From Bacteroidota bacterium (lineage in GTDB: Bacteria > Bacteroidota > Bacteroidia > Bacteroidales > SKPS01), in contig JAKLII010000008.1 in NCBI GenBank assembly GCA_022709695.1, positions 62,001 through 126,000 of the forward strand: a stretch of DNA of 64,000 nucleotides, read 5' to 3'. Positions 36,474-45,754 of this stretch are shown here, piece by piece. The notes beneath the pieces are model-generated. The model was not told the DNA's origin. It worked only from the letters and a program-made list of their open reading frames with translations, and ran no database searches. Within the stretch, counting starts at the first letter, position 1; the number at the start of each line of letters is the position of its first letter. The translations under genes were made by a program, and so were the position numbers.

Positions 36474-37277
36474 ATGGCTCATCATACAGACCCCATCCTT
36501 CTTGCTTCTTACCCCCGGTCAGGAAACACTTTCCTCCGGCATATCTTCCATGATGTGTTCGGGCGCTACTCCTGGAACAGCTTCGAGCGGTACGCCTTCC
36601 TGAACAGGGCCATGCAGGATCCCGGCATCCGCGACAAAGACCTGTTTCACCTCGACGACCGGCACCTCTCGCCCGGGGAGATACGAAAGCTGTTGGAGAG
36701 TAAGATTTTTAAAACCCATGAGCTGCCGCAAAGTTGTGGGGAGTTGCTCGAAACAAGGCCCGTGGTGATCTATCTGGTCCGCGACGGCAGGGATGCGGTG
36801 GTAAGCGAGGCATGGCACCGGAAGAACATCACCGATCCCAAATCCCATTTCCGCGACAATCTCCGCGAGGCGGTACTTGCAGAAGGGGGCAGTCATTTCG
36901 GGGGCTGGACGGCAAATGTGGAGGCATGGCTGCCCCTGGCCGACCTGGTGCTCCATTTCGAACAACTCATCGCTGAACCGGAAAAGTGTATCAGGCGGAT
37001 CGTACAGATGATGCCGCACCTCACTCCCGATTTTTCCAGAATCCCCACCTTTCAGAGCCAGCGGAGCGGCCATGGCCTCTTTGTGTCGAACCGCAGGCAG
37101 GTGCAATACAGCAAGCCGTTTCCGGAGCTCTTCTTCCGCAAGGGGAAAGTGGGGGTATGGAAGGAGGAAATTCCGCAGGATATTCTCGACCGGTTCAATA
37201 TGTTGCATGGTGCCATGATACACAGCCTCGGATATGACGAACCGCTCAACCTGGATCATTTAACCTACAGGATATGA
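36474..37277 (+). CDS. Sulfotransferase-domain protein
   Basis: A 267-residue PAPS-type sulfotransferase. The 5'-phosphosulfate loop is YPRSGNTF (13-20) and the 3'-phosphate site LVRDGRDAVVS (about 101-111), followed by AWHRKN. These enzymes move sulfate from PAPS to hydroxyls of sugars, lipids or small molecules; the acceptor is not readable. It is cytoplasmic, with no signal peptide. Its stop overlaps the next, related gene by 4 bp. First of three sulfotransferase genes in a row. Confidence 0.88.
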   Translation: MAHHTDPILLASYPRSGNTFLRHIFHDVFGRYSWNSFERYAFLNRAMQDPGIRDKDLFHLDDRHLSPGEIRKLLESKIFKTHELPQSCGELLETRPVVIYLVRDGRDAVVSEAWHRKNITDPKSHFRDNLREAVLAEGGSHFGGWTANVEAWLPLADLVLHFEQLIAEPEKCIRRIVQMMPHLTPDFSRIPTFQSQRSGHGLFVSNRRQVQYSKPFPELFFRKGKVGVWKEEIPQDILDRFNMLHGAMIHSLGYDEPLNLDHLTYRI

Positions 37278-39442
37278 TCTGGCTTGCCTCCTTTCCCAGG
37301 TCGGGGAATACCTTTGTGCGGAATATCCTGTTTGAGGTATTCGGACTGGAGTCTTCCACCTTTGACATGCATGAAGGGCTGTTGCTGGAACCCGGCTACC
37401 TGGACTTTCCGGTGGTGAAGACCCACATGCTGCCCGGAGAGCTCATCCCTGATGACCCCGGCATCAAAGCGGTTTACCTCGTGCGCGACGGCCGCGATGC
37501 CCTGGTATCCATGGCGCACCACCGGAGCGACATCATCGCTCCCGGCTCCCCCTTTCGTGAAAACCTGCAGGCGGCCATCATGGCCGAAAAGGGGAGTTTC
37601 TTCGGGGGGTGGTCGCAGAATGTGAAGCAGTGGATCGGGAGAGCCGACCTCATCATCCGGTACGAGGAGCTGATAGTTAACCCTGCAGCCTGTATCGAGC
37701 GGATCAGGCTTCTGGCGGGCTGGCCCGAAGGGGATTACAGCCGTATCCCGACATTTGCCGGTCTGAAATTCGGCCTCCCCCGCTATGGCTCCGGAAGGGA
37801 CCGGTCGTTATCCGGGGAGGAAAGAAAGGCCCTTGCGGCCCGGAACTTCAGAAAGGGAGTTGCAGGGGCATGGCAGGAAGAGATGCCGGACGACCTTATG
37901 CACCTCTTCTGGAGCATGCACGGCGAAACCATGCTGAAACTCGGATACCACTATGGTACTCCGGTGCCTGTCTCCCCGGATCCGGATCTGGACTGGGAGG
38001 TGCTGCAAAAGCTTGGTCATGCCGCACCAGATGCACCGATAGGCCGTGAAAGGATCAGGGTACTGGTCGAAGCGGATAAACTCCTATCCCCGGTGAACGA
38101 CGGGGTAAAACGATACGAGGTCGCCCTCCTGAAAGAGTTTCTGCATGTGCACCGCAACCCGATGGGCAGGTGGCATTTCAGCCTGCTGGCAGGAAACCGC
38201 ATTCAACCCATCGACGCGATGGAGCCTTTGCTGGAAGAGCGGTTCTCAGGCCATAGCATGGCATCGGATCAGCCGGCGCCACTGCAGCTCTCCCTCAGCG
38301 CCCGGATCCAGTACCTCATGCTGAGGATGGTACCGGATGCCTGGAAAAAATGGCTCACCGACCACAATATTTACCTCTTTCACCACCTGTTCGATTTCGG
38401 GTGGCGCATCGTTTTTTTCCTCACAAACCAGATCCGCACCGGAGTGAAAAAACTCATGCGTATCGTACCCCGCACCCATCCCTTTGACTATATCCCCGGT
38501 GGTGCCAACGGAGAACATGACCCCGGAACCAGCGGTTTCAACCTTGCACACCTTCCCCTGCAGCATCACTACCAGCCATTTGTCAGTTCCCGTTTGCCCA
38601 AGGTGGTTACCCTGCACGATTTCACCCACAGGATCTATCCTGAGTACCATACCAGAACCAACATCCGGAATGCGGAAGCGGGCTGGAAATATGCCGTAAA
38701 GAACGCAGCAGCAATCATCTCTGTATCAGAATCAACCGCGAAGGATGCACAAAAATTCACCCACGGAGGACTTCGCACCGACATGGATGTGGTATATCAC
38801 GCGATCGACCGCGGAAGGTTCCATTTCCGCATCAACGGTGACGACCGCAGGAGGGTGTGCGGCAAATACGGAATACCCGAAGGAGTACCGTTCTTTTTAA
38901 CCCTTTCCTCCATTGAGCCCCGGAAAAACCTTCCGAATATCCTGCAGGCTTTCTTTGCCGTGCTGGCTGCCGACACCTCCATGCCCCTGATGCTGGTAGT
39001 GGCCGGCAAGCAAACCTGGGGCAGCTTCACCCCCCACAGCCTTGCAGGATTCAATCCACAAAGGGTGATCTTTACCGGATTTGTGGATGATGATGACCTC
39101 CCCTATCTCTATTCCGAAGCCCTCGCATACTGCTATGTAAGCCATTATGAAGGATTTGGCCTGCCTTTGCTGGAGGCAATGAACTGCGGAACCCCGGTGA
39201 TTTATGGCAACAACAGTTCGATGCCGGAAGTGGTTGGAAGTGCCGGGTTACCCGCCGATGCCGGTGATTTCCGCTCCATCGCCACGCAGATGAAGAGGGT
39301 GTACTATGATGAAGCGCTCCGGCTGGCACTCCGAAGCCAGTCGCTGAAGCAGGCCGCCCGGTTCAGCCTGCATCTGATGACCCGAAAAACCCTTGATGTG
39401 TATGAAAAGACTCTGGACACTGATTCTGAAAATCCGGTATAA
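37274..39442 (+). CDS. Sulfotransferase-GT4 glycosyltransferase fusion
   Basis: A 722-residue two-enzyme protein in one frame. Residues 1-245 form a sulfotransferase: FPRSGNTF (7-14) and LVRDGRDALVS (69-79), closely resembling the preceding gene's product. Residues about 255-722 form a GT4 glycosyltransferase: an N-terminal domain from RIRVLVEADKLL, VVTLHDFTHRIYP, then the donor motifs SSIEPRKNL (about 543-551) and HYEGFGLPLLEAMNCG (from about 624). Fusion implies that sugar addition and sulfation act on the same acceptor, such as a sulfated surface glycan or glycolipid. It overlaps both neighbours. Confidence 0.88.
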   Translation: MIWLASFPRSGNTFVRNILFEVFGLESSTFDMHEGLLLEPGYLDFPVVKTHMLPGELIPDDPGIKAVYLVRDGRDALVSMAHHRSDIIAPGSPFRENLQAAIMAEKGSFFGGWSQNVKQWIGRADLIIRYEELIVNPAACIERIRLLAGWPEGDYSRIPTFAGLKFGLPRYGSGRDRSLSGEERKALAARNFRKGVAGAWQEEMPDDLMHLFWSMHGETMLKLGYHYGTPVPVSPDPDLDWEVLQKLGHAAPDAPIGRERIRVLVEADKLLSPVNDGVKRYEVALLKEFLHVHRNPMGRWHFSLLAGNRIQPIDAMEPLLEERFSGHSMASDQPAPLQLSLSARIQYLMLRMVPDAWKKWLTDHNIYLFHHLFDFGWRIVFFLTNQIRTGVKKLMRIVPRTHPFDYIPGGANGEHDPGTSGFNLAHLPLQHHYQPFVSSRLPKVVTLHDFTHRIYPEYHTRTNIRNAEAGWKYAVKNAAAIISVSESTAKDAQKFTHGGLRTDMDVVYHAIDRGRFHFRINGDDRRRVCGKYGIPEGVPFFLTLSSIEPRKNLPNILQAFFAVLAADTSMPLMLVVAGKQTWGSFTPHSLAGFNPQRVIFTGFVDDDDLPYLYSEALAYCYVSHYEGFGLPLLEAMNCGTPVIYGNNSSMPEVVGSAGLPADAGDFRSIATQMKRVYYDEALRLALRSQSLKQAARFSLHLMTRKTLDVYEKTLDTDSENPV

Positions 39443-40238
39443 CTACGTGTTCCGAAGAGAGGAGGAATCCTTTGCCGGTGTGGAGAAATTTGTTCTGTTT
39501 GCTGGCTATCCCCGCAGCGGGCACAGTTTGGTGGGTGCCCTCATGGATGCCCACCCCGAGATCATCATCAGCCATGAGCTGGATGCGCTGGATAAGTTGA
39601 TCAGGGGGTTCAGCTACAAACAGATTTGGGCCATGATCCTCGAAAACAGCCGGAGTTTCGCCAGAAAAGGGAGGAAATGGAGTGGCTATTCGTATGTGGT
39701 GAAGAGGCAGTACCAGGGGCGTTTTACAAAACTCAGGGTGATTGGTGACAAGAAAGGGAGCCGCACTACCCTCCTGTTGACAGAACGTTTCAACCTGATT
39801 GAAAAGCTGAAGGAGGAGATGCCCGTTCCTGTGCGCATCATCCATGTGGTGAGAAATCCTTTTGACAATATTGTAACCAGGGCCCGGAAAGGGAATGATG
39901 TGCGCCGGGAGATCACACCGGATGGGATCAGGAACAACATCAGCAGGCACTTTGCCCAGGCAGAAGTCAACCACCGGATCATCAGCGAAAGCGGATGCCA
40001 TGTGCTCACCATCCGGCACGAAGAACTCATCGCCGGCCCAAGGGCTGTCCTGATTCAGATTTGTGATTTCCTGGAGCTTGAAGCCCCTGCTCCCTGGCTT
40101 CGGGCGTGTTCGGAAATTGTGTTTGAGAAACCCCACAAAACCCGGTTTGATTTCGATTATCCTAAAGAAATGATCGACGAAATCAACAAGCAAATGGGAA
40201 TGTTCCCTTTCTTCGAAGGGTACACCTACAACGATTAG
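39402..40238 (+). CDS. Sulfotransferase-domain protein
   Basis: A 278-residue sulfotransferase from ATG 39402 (ATG 39396 is possible), overlapping the fusion gene by 41 bp. The phosphosulfate loop reads GYPRSGHSLVGALMDAHP (35-52) and the 3'-phosphate site HVVRNPFDNIVTR. It differs from the two upstream proteins (SGH instead of SGN, RNPFD instead of RDGRD), so it belongs to another subgroup and may use a different acceptor. The stop overlaps nadE by 4 bp on the opposite strand. Confidence 0.85.
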   Translation: MKRLWTLILKIRYNYVFRREEESFAGVEKFVLFAGYPRSGHSLVGALMDAHPEIIISHELDALDKLIRGFSYKQIWAMILENSRSFARKGRKWSGYSYVVKRQYQGRFTKLRVIGDKKGSRTTLLLTERFNLIEKLKEEMPVPVRIIHVVRNPFDNIVTRARKGNDVRREITPDGIRNNISRHFAQAEVNHRIISESGCHVLTIRHEELIAGPRAVLIQICDFLELEAPAPWLRACSEIVFEKPHKTRFDFDYPKEMIDEINKQMGMFPFFEGYTYND

Positions 40239-41869
40239 CAGAGATATTTGCCTGTCACCGGCATGCGCCGTCCATATCCGAATGCTTTTGACGAGACCCT
40301 GAGCACCGGAGGTGCCTGGCGCCTTTTGTGTTCGTTGCTGTTTACAAGTTTGAGTACCCGAAGTACTGTTTCGCGCGGAAATCCCATGGCAATGATCTCC
40401 TCAGGTCCTTTGTGCATTTCGATATACTGAAACAGGATGGGATCCAGCACGGAGTAGGGGGGGAGGGAATCTTCATCCTTCTGGCCGTGGCGAAGTTCAG
40501 CGGAAGGGGCTTTCCGGAGGATATTTTCCGGAATGACCGTTTCCTTCCGGTTGATGTATCGGGCCAGTTCATATACTTCCGTTTTGTACAGGTCACCGAT
40601 CACTGATAATCCTCCGCACATATCGCCATACAGGGTGCCATATCCCACGGCAGCTTCACTCTTGTTGGAGGTATTCAGCAGCATGGGCCCGAATTTATTC
40701 GAGCAGGCCATCAGGATCACAGCCCTGCATCTGGCCTGGAGGTTTTCTTCCGTGATGTCCTCCGGCATTCCCCTGAATTTACCGGCCAGGGTTTGTTCAA
40801 ATGCCGAAAAACAATGCTCAATGGAGATCTCCTCACAGGAGACACCGAGGTGTGATGCCAGTGACAGGGAGTCGGATATGCTGTGGTCAGACGAATAACG
40901 CGAGGGGAGCATCAGTGCGCTCACATGATCTGACCCAAGGGCTTCGGCAGCCAGGGCAAGCACCACGGCCGAATCAATTCCCCCCGATAATCCCAGAATG
41001 ACATCCCGGATGCCGGTTTTTGAAAAATAATCCCGGATGCCGGTTACCAGAGCCTTATGGCAGGCTTCCATTTTGGACGGCTGTGTTTCGGGAAGCGGTT
41101 TCATTTCCGGCAGGGTATGGGTGTCAATCCATGCGAGTCCCTCTTCAAATGCAGGCAAACGGAGCACCACTTCACCCCTTGGATTCATCGCCAGCGAGCC
41201 TCCGTCGAAGATGAGTTCAGTCTGAGCTCCTACCTGGTTCACGTATATCAGGGGAAGATGGTACCGTTCAGCATTTTTGCGCAATACGCTTTCCCGGATT
41301 ACCGCCTGTTCGTGATGGAACGGGGAGGCGGCAATGTTCACCATCAGCGTGGGTTTCTGGAGGCGAAGCTCCTCCATCGGCCAACGGGTGTACATCTGAT
41401 CGTCACCCACATCCCAGAGGTCTTCGCAAATGGTAAGGGCAATACGTTCTCCCCTGAACGGGATCACCGAAAAAGAGGTATTAGGCTCAAAATAGCGGTA
41501 TTCATCAAAAATATCGTAATTCGGCAGAAGCGTTTTTCTTGCGGAACCGATGATGTCCCCTTCGTACAACAGGAAGGCAGCGTTGTAGAGGTTCTTTCCT
41601 TCAGGGGCAGGATTTTCAACGGGTAAACCCACAATCGCCCCAATGCCCTTGCACTCCCGGGTAAGCCGCAATGCGGTCTGGTAGCACTGTTCCACGAAAC
41701 TGCCGAATTCCAGAAAATCTGCAGGAGGATAACCACACACCGACATCTCCGGGAACACCACCAGGTCGGCTCCGGAGGCTTTCGCCCGTCTGATGTAATC
41801 TGCTATTTTCCGTTCATTGGCCGCGAAGTTGCCGATATGAAGGTTGCATTGGGCAAGAGCTATCTTCAT
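40235..41869 (-). CDS. nadE: Glutamine-dependent NAD+ synthetase
   Basis: Makes NAD+ from deamido-NAD+ using ammonia released from glutamine; 544 residues. The N-terminal nitrilase-like domain (1-260) has the Glu of FPEMSVCGYPP, the Lys of ARKTLLPNYDIFDE and the Cys of TICEDLWD. The C-terminal synthetase domain has the ATP-pyrophosphatase loop LSGGIDSAVVLALA. It follows the outer-membrane protein gene by 4 bp. In Flavobacterium nadE lies next to gldB; here the sulfotransferase island separates them. Confidence 0.96.
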   Translation of the reverse strand: MKIALAQCNLHIGNFAANERKIADYIRRAKASGADLVVFPEMSVCGYPPADFLEFGSFVEQCYQTALRLTRECKGIGAIVGLPVENPAPEGKNLYNAAFLLYEGDIIGSARKTLLPNYDIFDEYRYFEPNTSFSVIPFRGERIALTICEDLWDVGDDQMYTRWPMEELRLQKPTLMVNIAASPFHHEQAVIRESVLRKNAERYHLPLIYVNQVGAQTELIFDGGSLAMNPRGEVVLRLPAFEEGLAWIDTHTLPEMKPLPETQPSKMEACHKALVTGIRDYFSKTGIRDVILGLSGGIDSAVVLALAAEALGSDHVSALMLPSRYSSDHSISDSLSLASHLGVSCEEISIEHCFSAFEQTLAGKFRGMPEDITEENLQARCRAVILMACSNKFGPMLLNTSNKSEAAVGYGTLYGDMCGGLSVIGDLYKTEVYELARYINRKETVIPENILRKAPSAELRHGQKDEDSLPPYSVLDPILFQYIEMHKGPEEIIAMGFPRETVLRVLKLVNSNEHKRRQAPPVLRVSSKAFGYGRRMPVTGKYLC

Positions 41870-41873
41870 GGTA

Positions 41874-42596
41874 TCAGAATAGCACCCCGATTTTCAGTGC
41901 AACGATATTGCTGGTAAAAATCTGTTTCACCCTTGCCCCGGTGTTATAAACCAGAATTTCCGATTCTTTCCGGGTGATGTTTGTAAACCCGTTTATGTAG
42001 CTCACTTCAGCGAAAAGGACAGTAGTGCCGGCAACAATGTATTCTGTGCCTATACCCACGTTAAGTCCGAGTTTCATGAAGTTGACATCCTGCTGGATGG
42101 GTTCATTGTCATAGGTTCCGGTCATGCCTGTTTTGAGCTCCCGGAATGCATCATCGCTCAGGGCCCTCACCCTGAAACCGAGATCGAGGCCGAAATGGGC
42201 GGTATAGGTGAGATAGTTGATGCGCGGGGTGCGGAATTTGAGGGCAACCGGCAGCTCTACATACCGGGCCTTCAGTTTGCGGGAAGTGAACTGAACCGAA
42301 TCCTGATCTTTAAACCAAACCTGCTTATCGGTAGCAATATAATTGTAATTGCCGCCAAAATCGCTGATCAGGAATCCGGTGGAGATAACGGCCGTTTTTT
42401 TCAGGGTTTTTTCGACGATTCCTCCGTAACTCAGGTTGAGTCTGGGTTTGCCATTTTCAAACTCTTTCATGGTGGTGCTGAACCACGAAACAGTGGGCTG
42501 GATGTGGATCCCGAAACGCCATTCGGCTACCTCCTGGGAATTCCCTTTGAGTGCCATTCCCAGCAACAGCACAGCAACAAACAGTACTCTCTTCAT
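41874..42596 (-). CDS. Outer-membrane beta-barrel protein (PorT-like)
   Basis: A 240-residue protein with a signal peptide (MKRVLFVAVLLLGMALKGNSQ) and a mature part of alternating strands ending in Phe (LKIGVLF), typical of outer-membrane barrels. ARYVELPVALKF and FGLDLGFRV resemble the PorT/outer-membrane beta-barrel domain group common in Bacteroidota. Function unknown; some relatives act in type IX secretion but nothing here proves that. It is first in a two-gene unit with nadE. Confidence 0.72.
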   Translation of the reverse strand: MKRVLFVAVLLLGMALKGNSQEVAEWRFGIHIQPTVSWFSTTMKEFENGKPRLNLSYGGIVEKTLKKTAVISTGFLISDFGGNYNYIATDKQVWFKDQDSVQFTSRKLKARYVELPVALKFRTPRINYLTYTAHFGLDLGFRVRALSDDAFRELKTGMTGTYDNEPIQQDVNFMKLGLNVGIGTEYIVAGTTVLFAEVSYINGFTNITRKESEILVYNTGARVKQIFTSNIVALKIGVLF

Positions 42597-42609
42597 ATCA
42601 TTAACTGGT

Positions 42610-42617
42610 TAAAGTTA
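42610..42617 (-). promoter_or_regulatory. Possible -7 element of the barrel-nadE unit
   Basis: TAACTTTA on the minus strand is one base from TAnnTTTG, 13 bp before the ATG; no good -33 is seen. The small palindrome TTAAC-TG-GTTAA (42601-42612) overlaps it. Confidence 0.3.
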
Positions 42618-42766
42618 TGCAATAAATCCCGAAATCTTCTTATCCGGCAATACCTAACCACTTTAGGCTGATGACTTCTTCACCGGATACGCAAATATAC
42701 ACCATTTTGCCGGGATAACCTGCCCCGAAAAGAGCTGGTCTGATGCAATTTGTTCACAGCATCGTG

Positions 42767-44098
42767 TTAATCCCGAAGGCTTAGTTTCACCTGATGTTTC
42801 TTCCCGGGGAGGATGGGAACCTTGTTGTTTACCTTCCTTGCAGGGGAAAGGCTCCAGTCTGCACGCCCGGTCTTGGGGTCTCTCCGGATTGTTACCGGTA
42901 CCACAACCCCCGTTTGGCATGCAGGGGTATACATCCGTGACAGAAAGTTGCCCAGGGAGTAGCAAATCAGGGCTTTCCGGGGGATTCCCCGGGGATCGGT
43001 GAGGCGCCGGGGGCATGGGGCTGAGCTGTCTGACCCAAAACCCGGATATCCGTTCAGATACACCACCTCAAACGGCTGAACCACATGCGGATGATGCCCG
43101 ATTACAAGGTCCGCTCCGGCCTGCACCAGTTCAACAGCCATCCTGCAGATCAAAGAGTCCGGGTAATATTCATACTCGTAGCCCCAATGCATCAGCACGA
43201 TTTTCAGATCCACCCCTTCCTGCTCCATCCTGTGCAGTTGCTCCCTGGTTTCCGAAATGTCCAGAGGCCCCTCTCCCGGCGGGGCAATACCGCCCACCCG
43301 GTGTACCTGCACCAGTATGGTATCCCTGGCGAAAAGCTGATTCAGCCCCCAGGTGGCTGCACAAAAGCCAAGTCTGAAGCCATTTCTTTCAAGTATTTGA
43401 TAATCAATGCCTGCGGAGTCTTTGCGGCAGGCACCCACATAAGCGATGTTTCGCGCTTCCAGTACCTGAAAGGTTCTGAGTAACCCTGCCCCTCCCATAT
43501 CCAGGGCATGGTTGTTTGCCAGCGATACCAGTGTGAGCATATTTCTGTTACCGGCAACATCCCAGAAGGCATCGGACAGTTTTCCGCTGCTGTTGTACCG
43601 CATGTGATCGGGCAGCAGTGATTTTACACGCCGCAAGGTGTCCAGCGGTGTTTCAAGGTTGCCGACCACAAGGTCATGGCGGGAAAGAAAAGCCTGCAAT
43701 TCTGGTGAAAGCAGGGATGGATGAGGGGTCCCTGTCCACATGATATCGCCCAGAAAAGCAATGGATACTTTCACAGTGGTATCAGCAATAATGTCCGGGG
43801 ATCCGGATGCACTTTGAAATTGCTGGTAGCACAGGGTATCGCGGCAAAAAGGATCAGGCCGTTTGTTTCTGTATTTTCTCAGATACGGGACCAACCTCCG
43901 GGCAGCCTCCGACCGTGAAAGCCCTTCGAAACGGATGCTTTGATAGCTTTTTTTCCGATGGATTGAGTCACTATCGGAATGCATGGATGGCTCCTGACGG
44001 GTTTCAGCATGGTGCTTTTCCACCAGACACCCGGAGCCGGTGATGACCCAGAGGAGCAGGAGATAAAAAAGGCCGGCAAAAAATGTCGGCCTGTTCAT
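42767..44098 (-). CDS. CapA-family metallophosphatase-like protein
   Basis: A 443-residue protein from ATG 44098, chosen because the hydrophobic N-terminus (MNRPTFFAGLFYLLLLWVIT) begins there and the upstream gene ends 16 bp before. A Cys at residue 24 (GSGC) could be lipidated but the lipobox is poor. The CapA/PGA_cap pattern is clear: FLGDIMWTGTPHP, VVGNLETPLD, SLANNHALDMG, VLMHWGYEYE, GHHPHVVQPFE and YSLGNF. CapA relatives act in poly-gamma-glutamate or capsule handling, but most are of unknown substrate. The 170 bp after nadE's partner hold no gene. Confidence 0.82.
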   Translation of the reverse strand: MNRPTFFAGLFYLLLLWVITGSGCLVEKHHAETRQEPSMHSDSDSIHRKKSYQSIRFEGLSRSEAARRLVPYLRKYRNKRPDPFCRDTLCYQQFQSASGSPDIIADTTVKVSIAFLGDIMWTGTPHPSLLSPELQAFLSRHDLVVGNLETPLDTLRRVKSLLPDHMRYNSSGKLSDAFWDVAGNRNMLTLVSLANNHALDMGGAGLLRTFQVLEARNIAYVGACRKDSAGIDYQILERNGFRLGFCAATWGLNQLFARDTILVQVHRVGGIAPPGEGPLDISETREQLHRMEQEGVDLKIVLMHWGYEYEYYPDSLICRMAVELVQAGADLVIGHHPHVVQPFEVVYLNGYPGFGSDSSAPCPRRLTDPRGIPRKALICYSLGNFLSRMYTPACQTGVVVPVTIRRDPKTGRADWSLSPARKVNNKVPILPGKKHQVKLSLRD

Positions 44099-44114
44099 TA
44101 ACCGGTATGCCGGC

Positions 44115-44336
44115 TTAATATTCATCTTCGTGGAAGAAGAAATCTTCTTTGGTGGGATAATCGGGCCATATATCCTCGATGCTTTCATAAATCTCCCCCT
44201 CATCTTCTATCTCCCGGAGGTTTTCAATCACCTCCATCGGGGCACCTGACCTGAGCGCGTAGTCGATAAGCTCTTCTTTGGTGGCCGGCCAGGGTGCATC
44301 TTCCAGCTTTGATGCAAGTTCAAGGGTCCAATACAT
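44115..44336 (-). CDS. DUF2795 small acidic protein
   Basis: A 73-residue, strongly acidic cytoplasmic protein of unknown function, starting at ATG 44336 (MYWTLELASKLEDAPWPATK). The WTLELA...LEDAPWPATKEELIDYA pattern and the very acidic aromatic tail match the DUF2795 family, widespread in Bacteroidota. A well-formed promoter lies directly upstream. It ends 16 bp before the CapA-like gene, likely the same operon. Confidence 0.85.
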   Translation of the reverse strand: MYWTLELASKLEDAPWPATKEELIDYALRSGAPMEVIENLREIEDEGEIYESIEDIWPDYPTKEDFFFHEDEY

Positions 44337-44354
44337 AAGGCTGTGTTTTTTGTG

Positions 44355-44385
44355 CAAAAATAACGCAATAAACAGAAAAGTCAAG
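44355..44385 (-). promoter_or_regulatory. Predicted promoter of the DUF2795-CapA unit
   Basis: Minus strand: CTTG (-33, one mismatch to TTTG; 44385-44382), 19-nt spacer, then TATTTTTG (44362-44355), an exact TAnnTTTG. The ATG follows 18 bp later. It is one of the best-formed promoters in the window. Confidence 0.65.
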
Positions 44386-44401
44386 TTTTATAAAAAATAA
44401 T

Positions 44402-44950
44402 CTAACGCTTTGGCAACCAGGGTGTTTCAGTTCCTCCGTAAGTATATGTGATAAATCTGGCCAGTACAAACAGGTAGTCAGACAGCCTGTTAATGTATTC
44501 CAGGATGACCGGATTTACCGGTTCTGATCTGTGCAGTGCAATTACCCTGCGTTCGACCCTGCGGCAGATGGTGCGTGCCACATGGCACAGGGAGGCAGTG
44601 GCATGTCCACCTGGCAGGATGAAGGAACTGAGTGACGGGAGTGCTTCGTTCATCAGATCGATCTCCTGCTCAAGAATTTTTGCATGATCTGCACTGACGG
44701 GGGGAAGGTGGGTGGCTGCGGAAGGATTTTCGGCAGCCAGATGTGACTCAATGCTGAAGAGCCGGTCCTGAATATCGAGGAGGATTTTTTTAATGCGGAT
44801 ATCCTCTTCGTGATCCCGGATCAGTCCGATCCAGCATTTCAGCTCATCCATGTCGCCGTATGCCTCAATGCGGGGATGGTCTTTGGCAACACGCTTGCCG
44901 CCGATCAGCGAGGTTTCTCCCTGATCACCGGTTTTGGTATATATCTTCAT
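44402..44950 (-). CDS. PduO-type ATP:cob(I)alamin adenosyltransferase
   Basis: Converts cob(I)alamin to adenosylcobalamin; 182 residues from ATG 44950, where the family start MKIYTKTGDQGETSLIGG appears. GDMDELKCWIGL and the C-terminal ARTICRRVERRVIALH block, with the ATP-contacting Arg residues, are typical of the PduO (human MMAB-like) class. It implies a B12-dependent enzyme, such as methylmalonyl-CoA mutase, elsewhere in the genome. It lies 64 bp after the ABC ATPase gene. Confidence 0.93.
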   Translation of the reverse strand: MKIYTKTGDQGETSLIGGKRVAKDHPRIEAYGDMDELKCWIGLIRDHEEDIRIKKILLDIQDRLFSIESHLAAENPSAATHLPPVSADHAKILEQEIDLMNEALPSLSSFILPGGHATASLCHVARTICRRVERRVIALHRSEPVNPVILEYINRLSDYLFVLARFITYTYGGTETPWLPKR

Positions 44951-45014
44951 GTTTTTACGCTTTAAGGATTTCTCCTGAGGTTTCACAGAGGTAACAACCA
45001 AACAGGGGCGTTGT

Positions 45015-45743
45015 TTATTTAAGCGTTTTGTTTTGTATGTCAGATACTTTTCTGATATCCGGATTGATCTGGTCCGACTCCACAAGTCCGTCCTTTAACC
45101 GGATGATCCTGTGGGCATGCCGTGCAATCTCTTCTTCATGGGTAACTACAATGATGGTATTTCCTGCCGCATGGATATCTTCAAACAGCCCCATGATCTC
45201 CAGGCTCACCTTTGAGTCGAGGTTACCTGTCGGTTCGTCGGCCAGAATGATGGAGGGTTTGTTTACCAGCGCCCGGGCAATGGCAACCCGTTGGCGCTGT
45301 CCGCCGCTCAGTTCATTGGGTTTGTGGGCAACTCTGTCGGTAAGCTGAACCTTATCCAGTGCATCCATGGCCATACGCTGCCTGTCTGCTTTCCCATAAC
45401 CTGCATAGATCAGGGGAAGCATCACATTCTCCAGCGCTGAATTGCGGGGCAACAGGTTGAAAGTCTGAAACACAAATCCGATTTCCCGGTTCCGGATCTC
45501 AGCCAGGCGGTTGTCGGTGAGCCGGCTCACGTCACGTCCATTCAGCATATAGGTGCCACCGGTTGGGGAGTCGAGGCAACCCAGAATATTCATCAGGGTA
45601 GATTTTCCACTCCCGGATGCTCCCATCAGGGCCACGTATTCATTGGGAAAGATGCTGACAGTAACCGACTGCAGCGCCTTAACCACCTGGGAACCCACCT
45701 TGTAGAATTTCCTGATTTCGTTGGTCTGGATTACTTCATTCAT
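45015..45743 (-). CDS. ABC transporter ATP-binding protein (MacB/LolD type)
   Basis: A 242-residue ATPase. Walker A is GASGSGKST, the Q-loop VFQTFNLLP, the signature [15 protein letters not shown], Walker [14 protein letters not shown] and the H-loop VVTHEEEIA. The DEPTGNLDS version marks the MacB/LolD/FtsE group, whose members power extraction or mechanotransmission rather than solute import. No permease gene is adjacent, so its partner is elsewhere. Confidence 0.93.
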   Translation of the reverse strand: MNEVIQTNEIRKFYKVGSQVVKALQSVTVSIFPNEYVALMGASGSGKSTLMNILGCLDSPTGGTYMLNGRDVSRLTDNRLAEIRNREIGFVFQTFNLLPRNSALENVMLPLIYAGYGKADRQRMAMDALDKVQLTDRVAHKPNELSGGQRQRVAIARALVNKPSIILADEPTGNLDSKVSLEIMGLFEDIHAAGNTIIVVTHEEEIARHAHRIIRLKDGLVESDQINPDIRKVSDIQNKTLK

Positions 45744-45754
45744 TGTCTGGCGTG

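Noticed and set aside
36055-40238. Mobile element carrying the sulfotransferase genes
   Set aside because: No transposase, integrase, terminal inverted repeat or target duplication was found; only the island's position and repeats suggest insertion.
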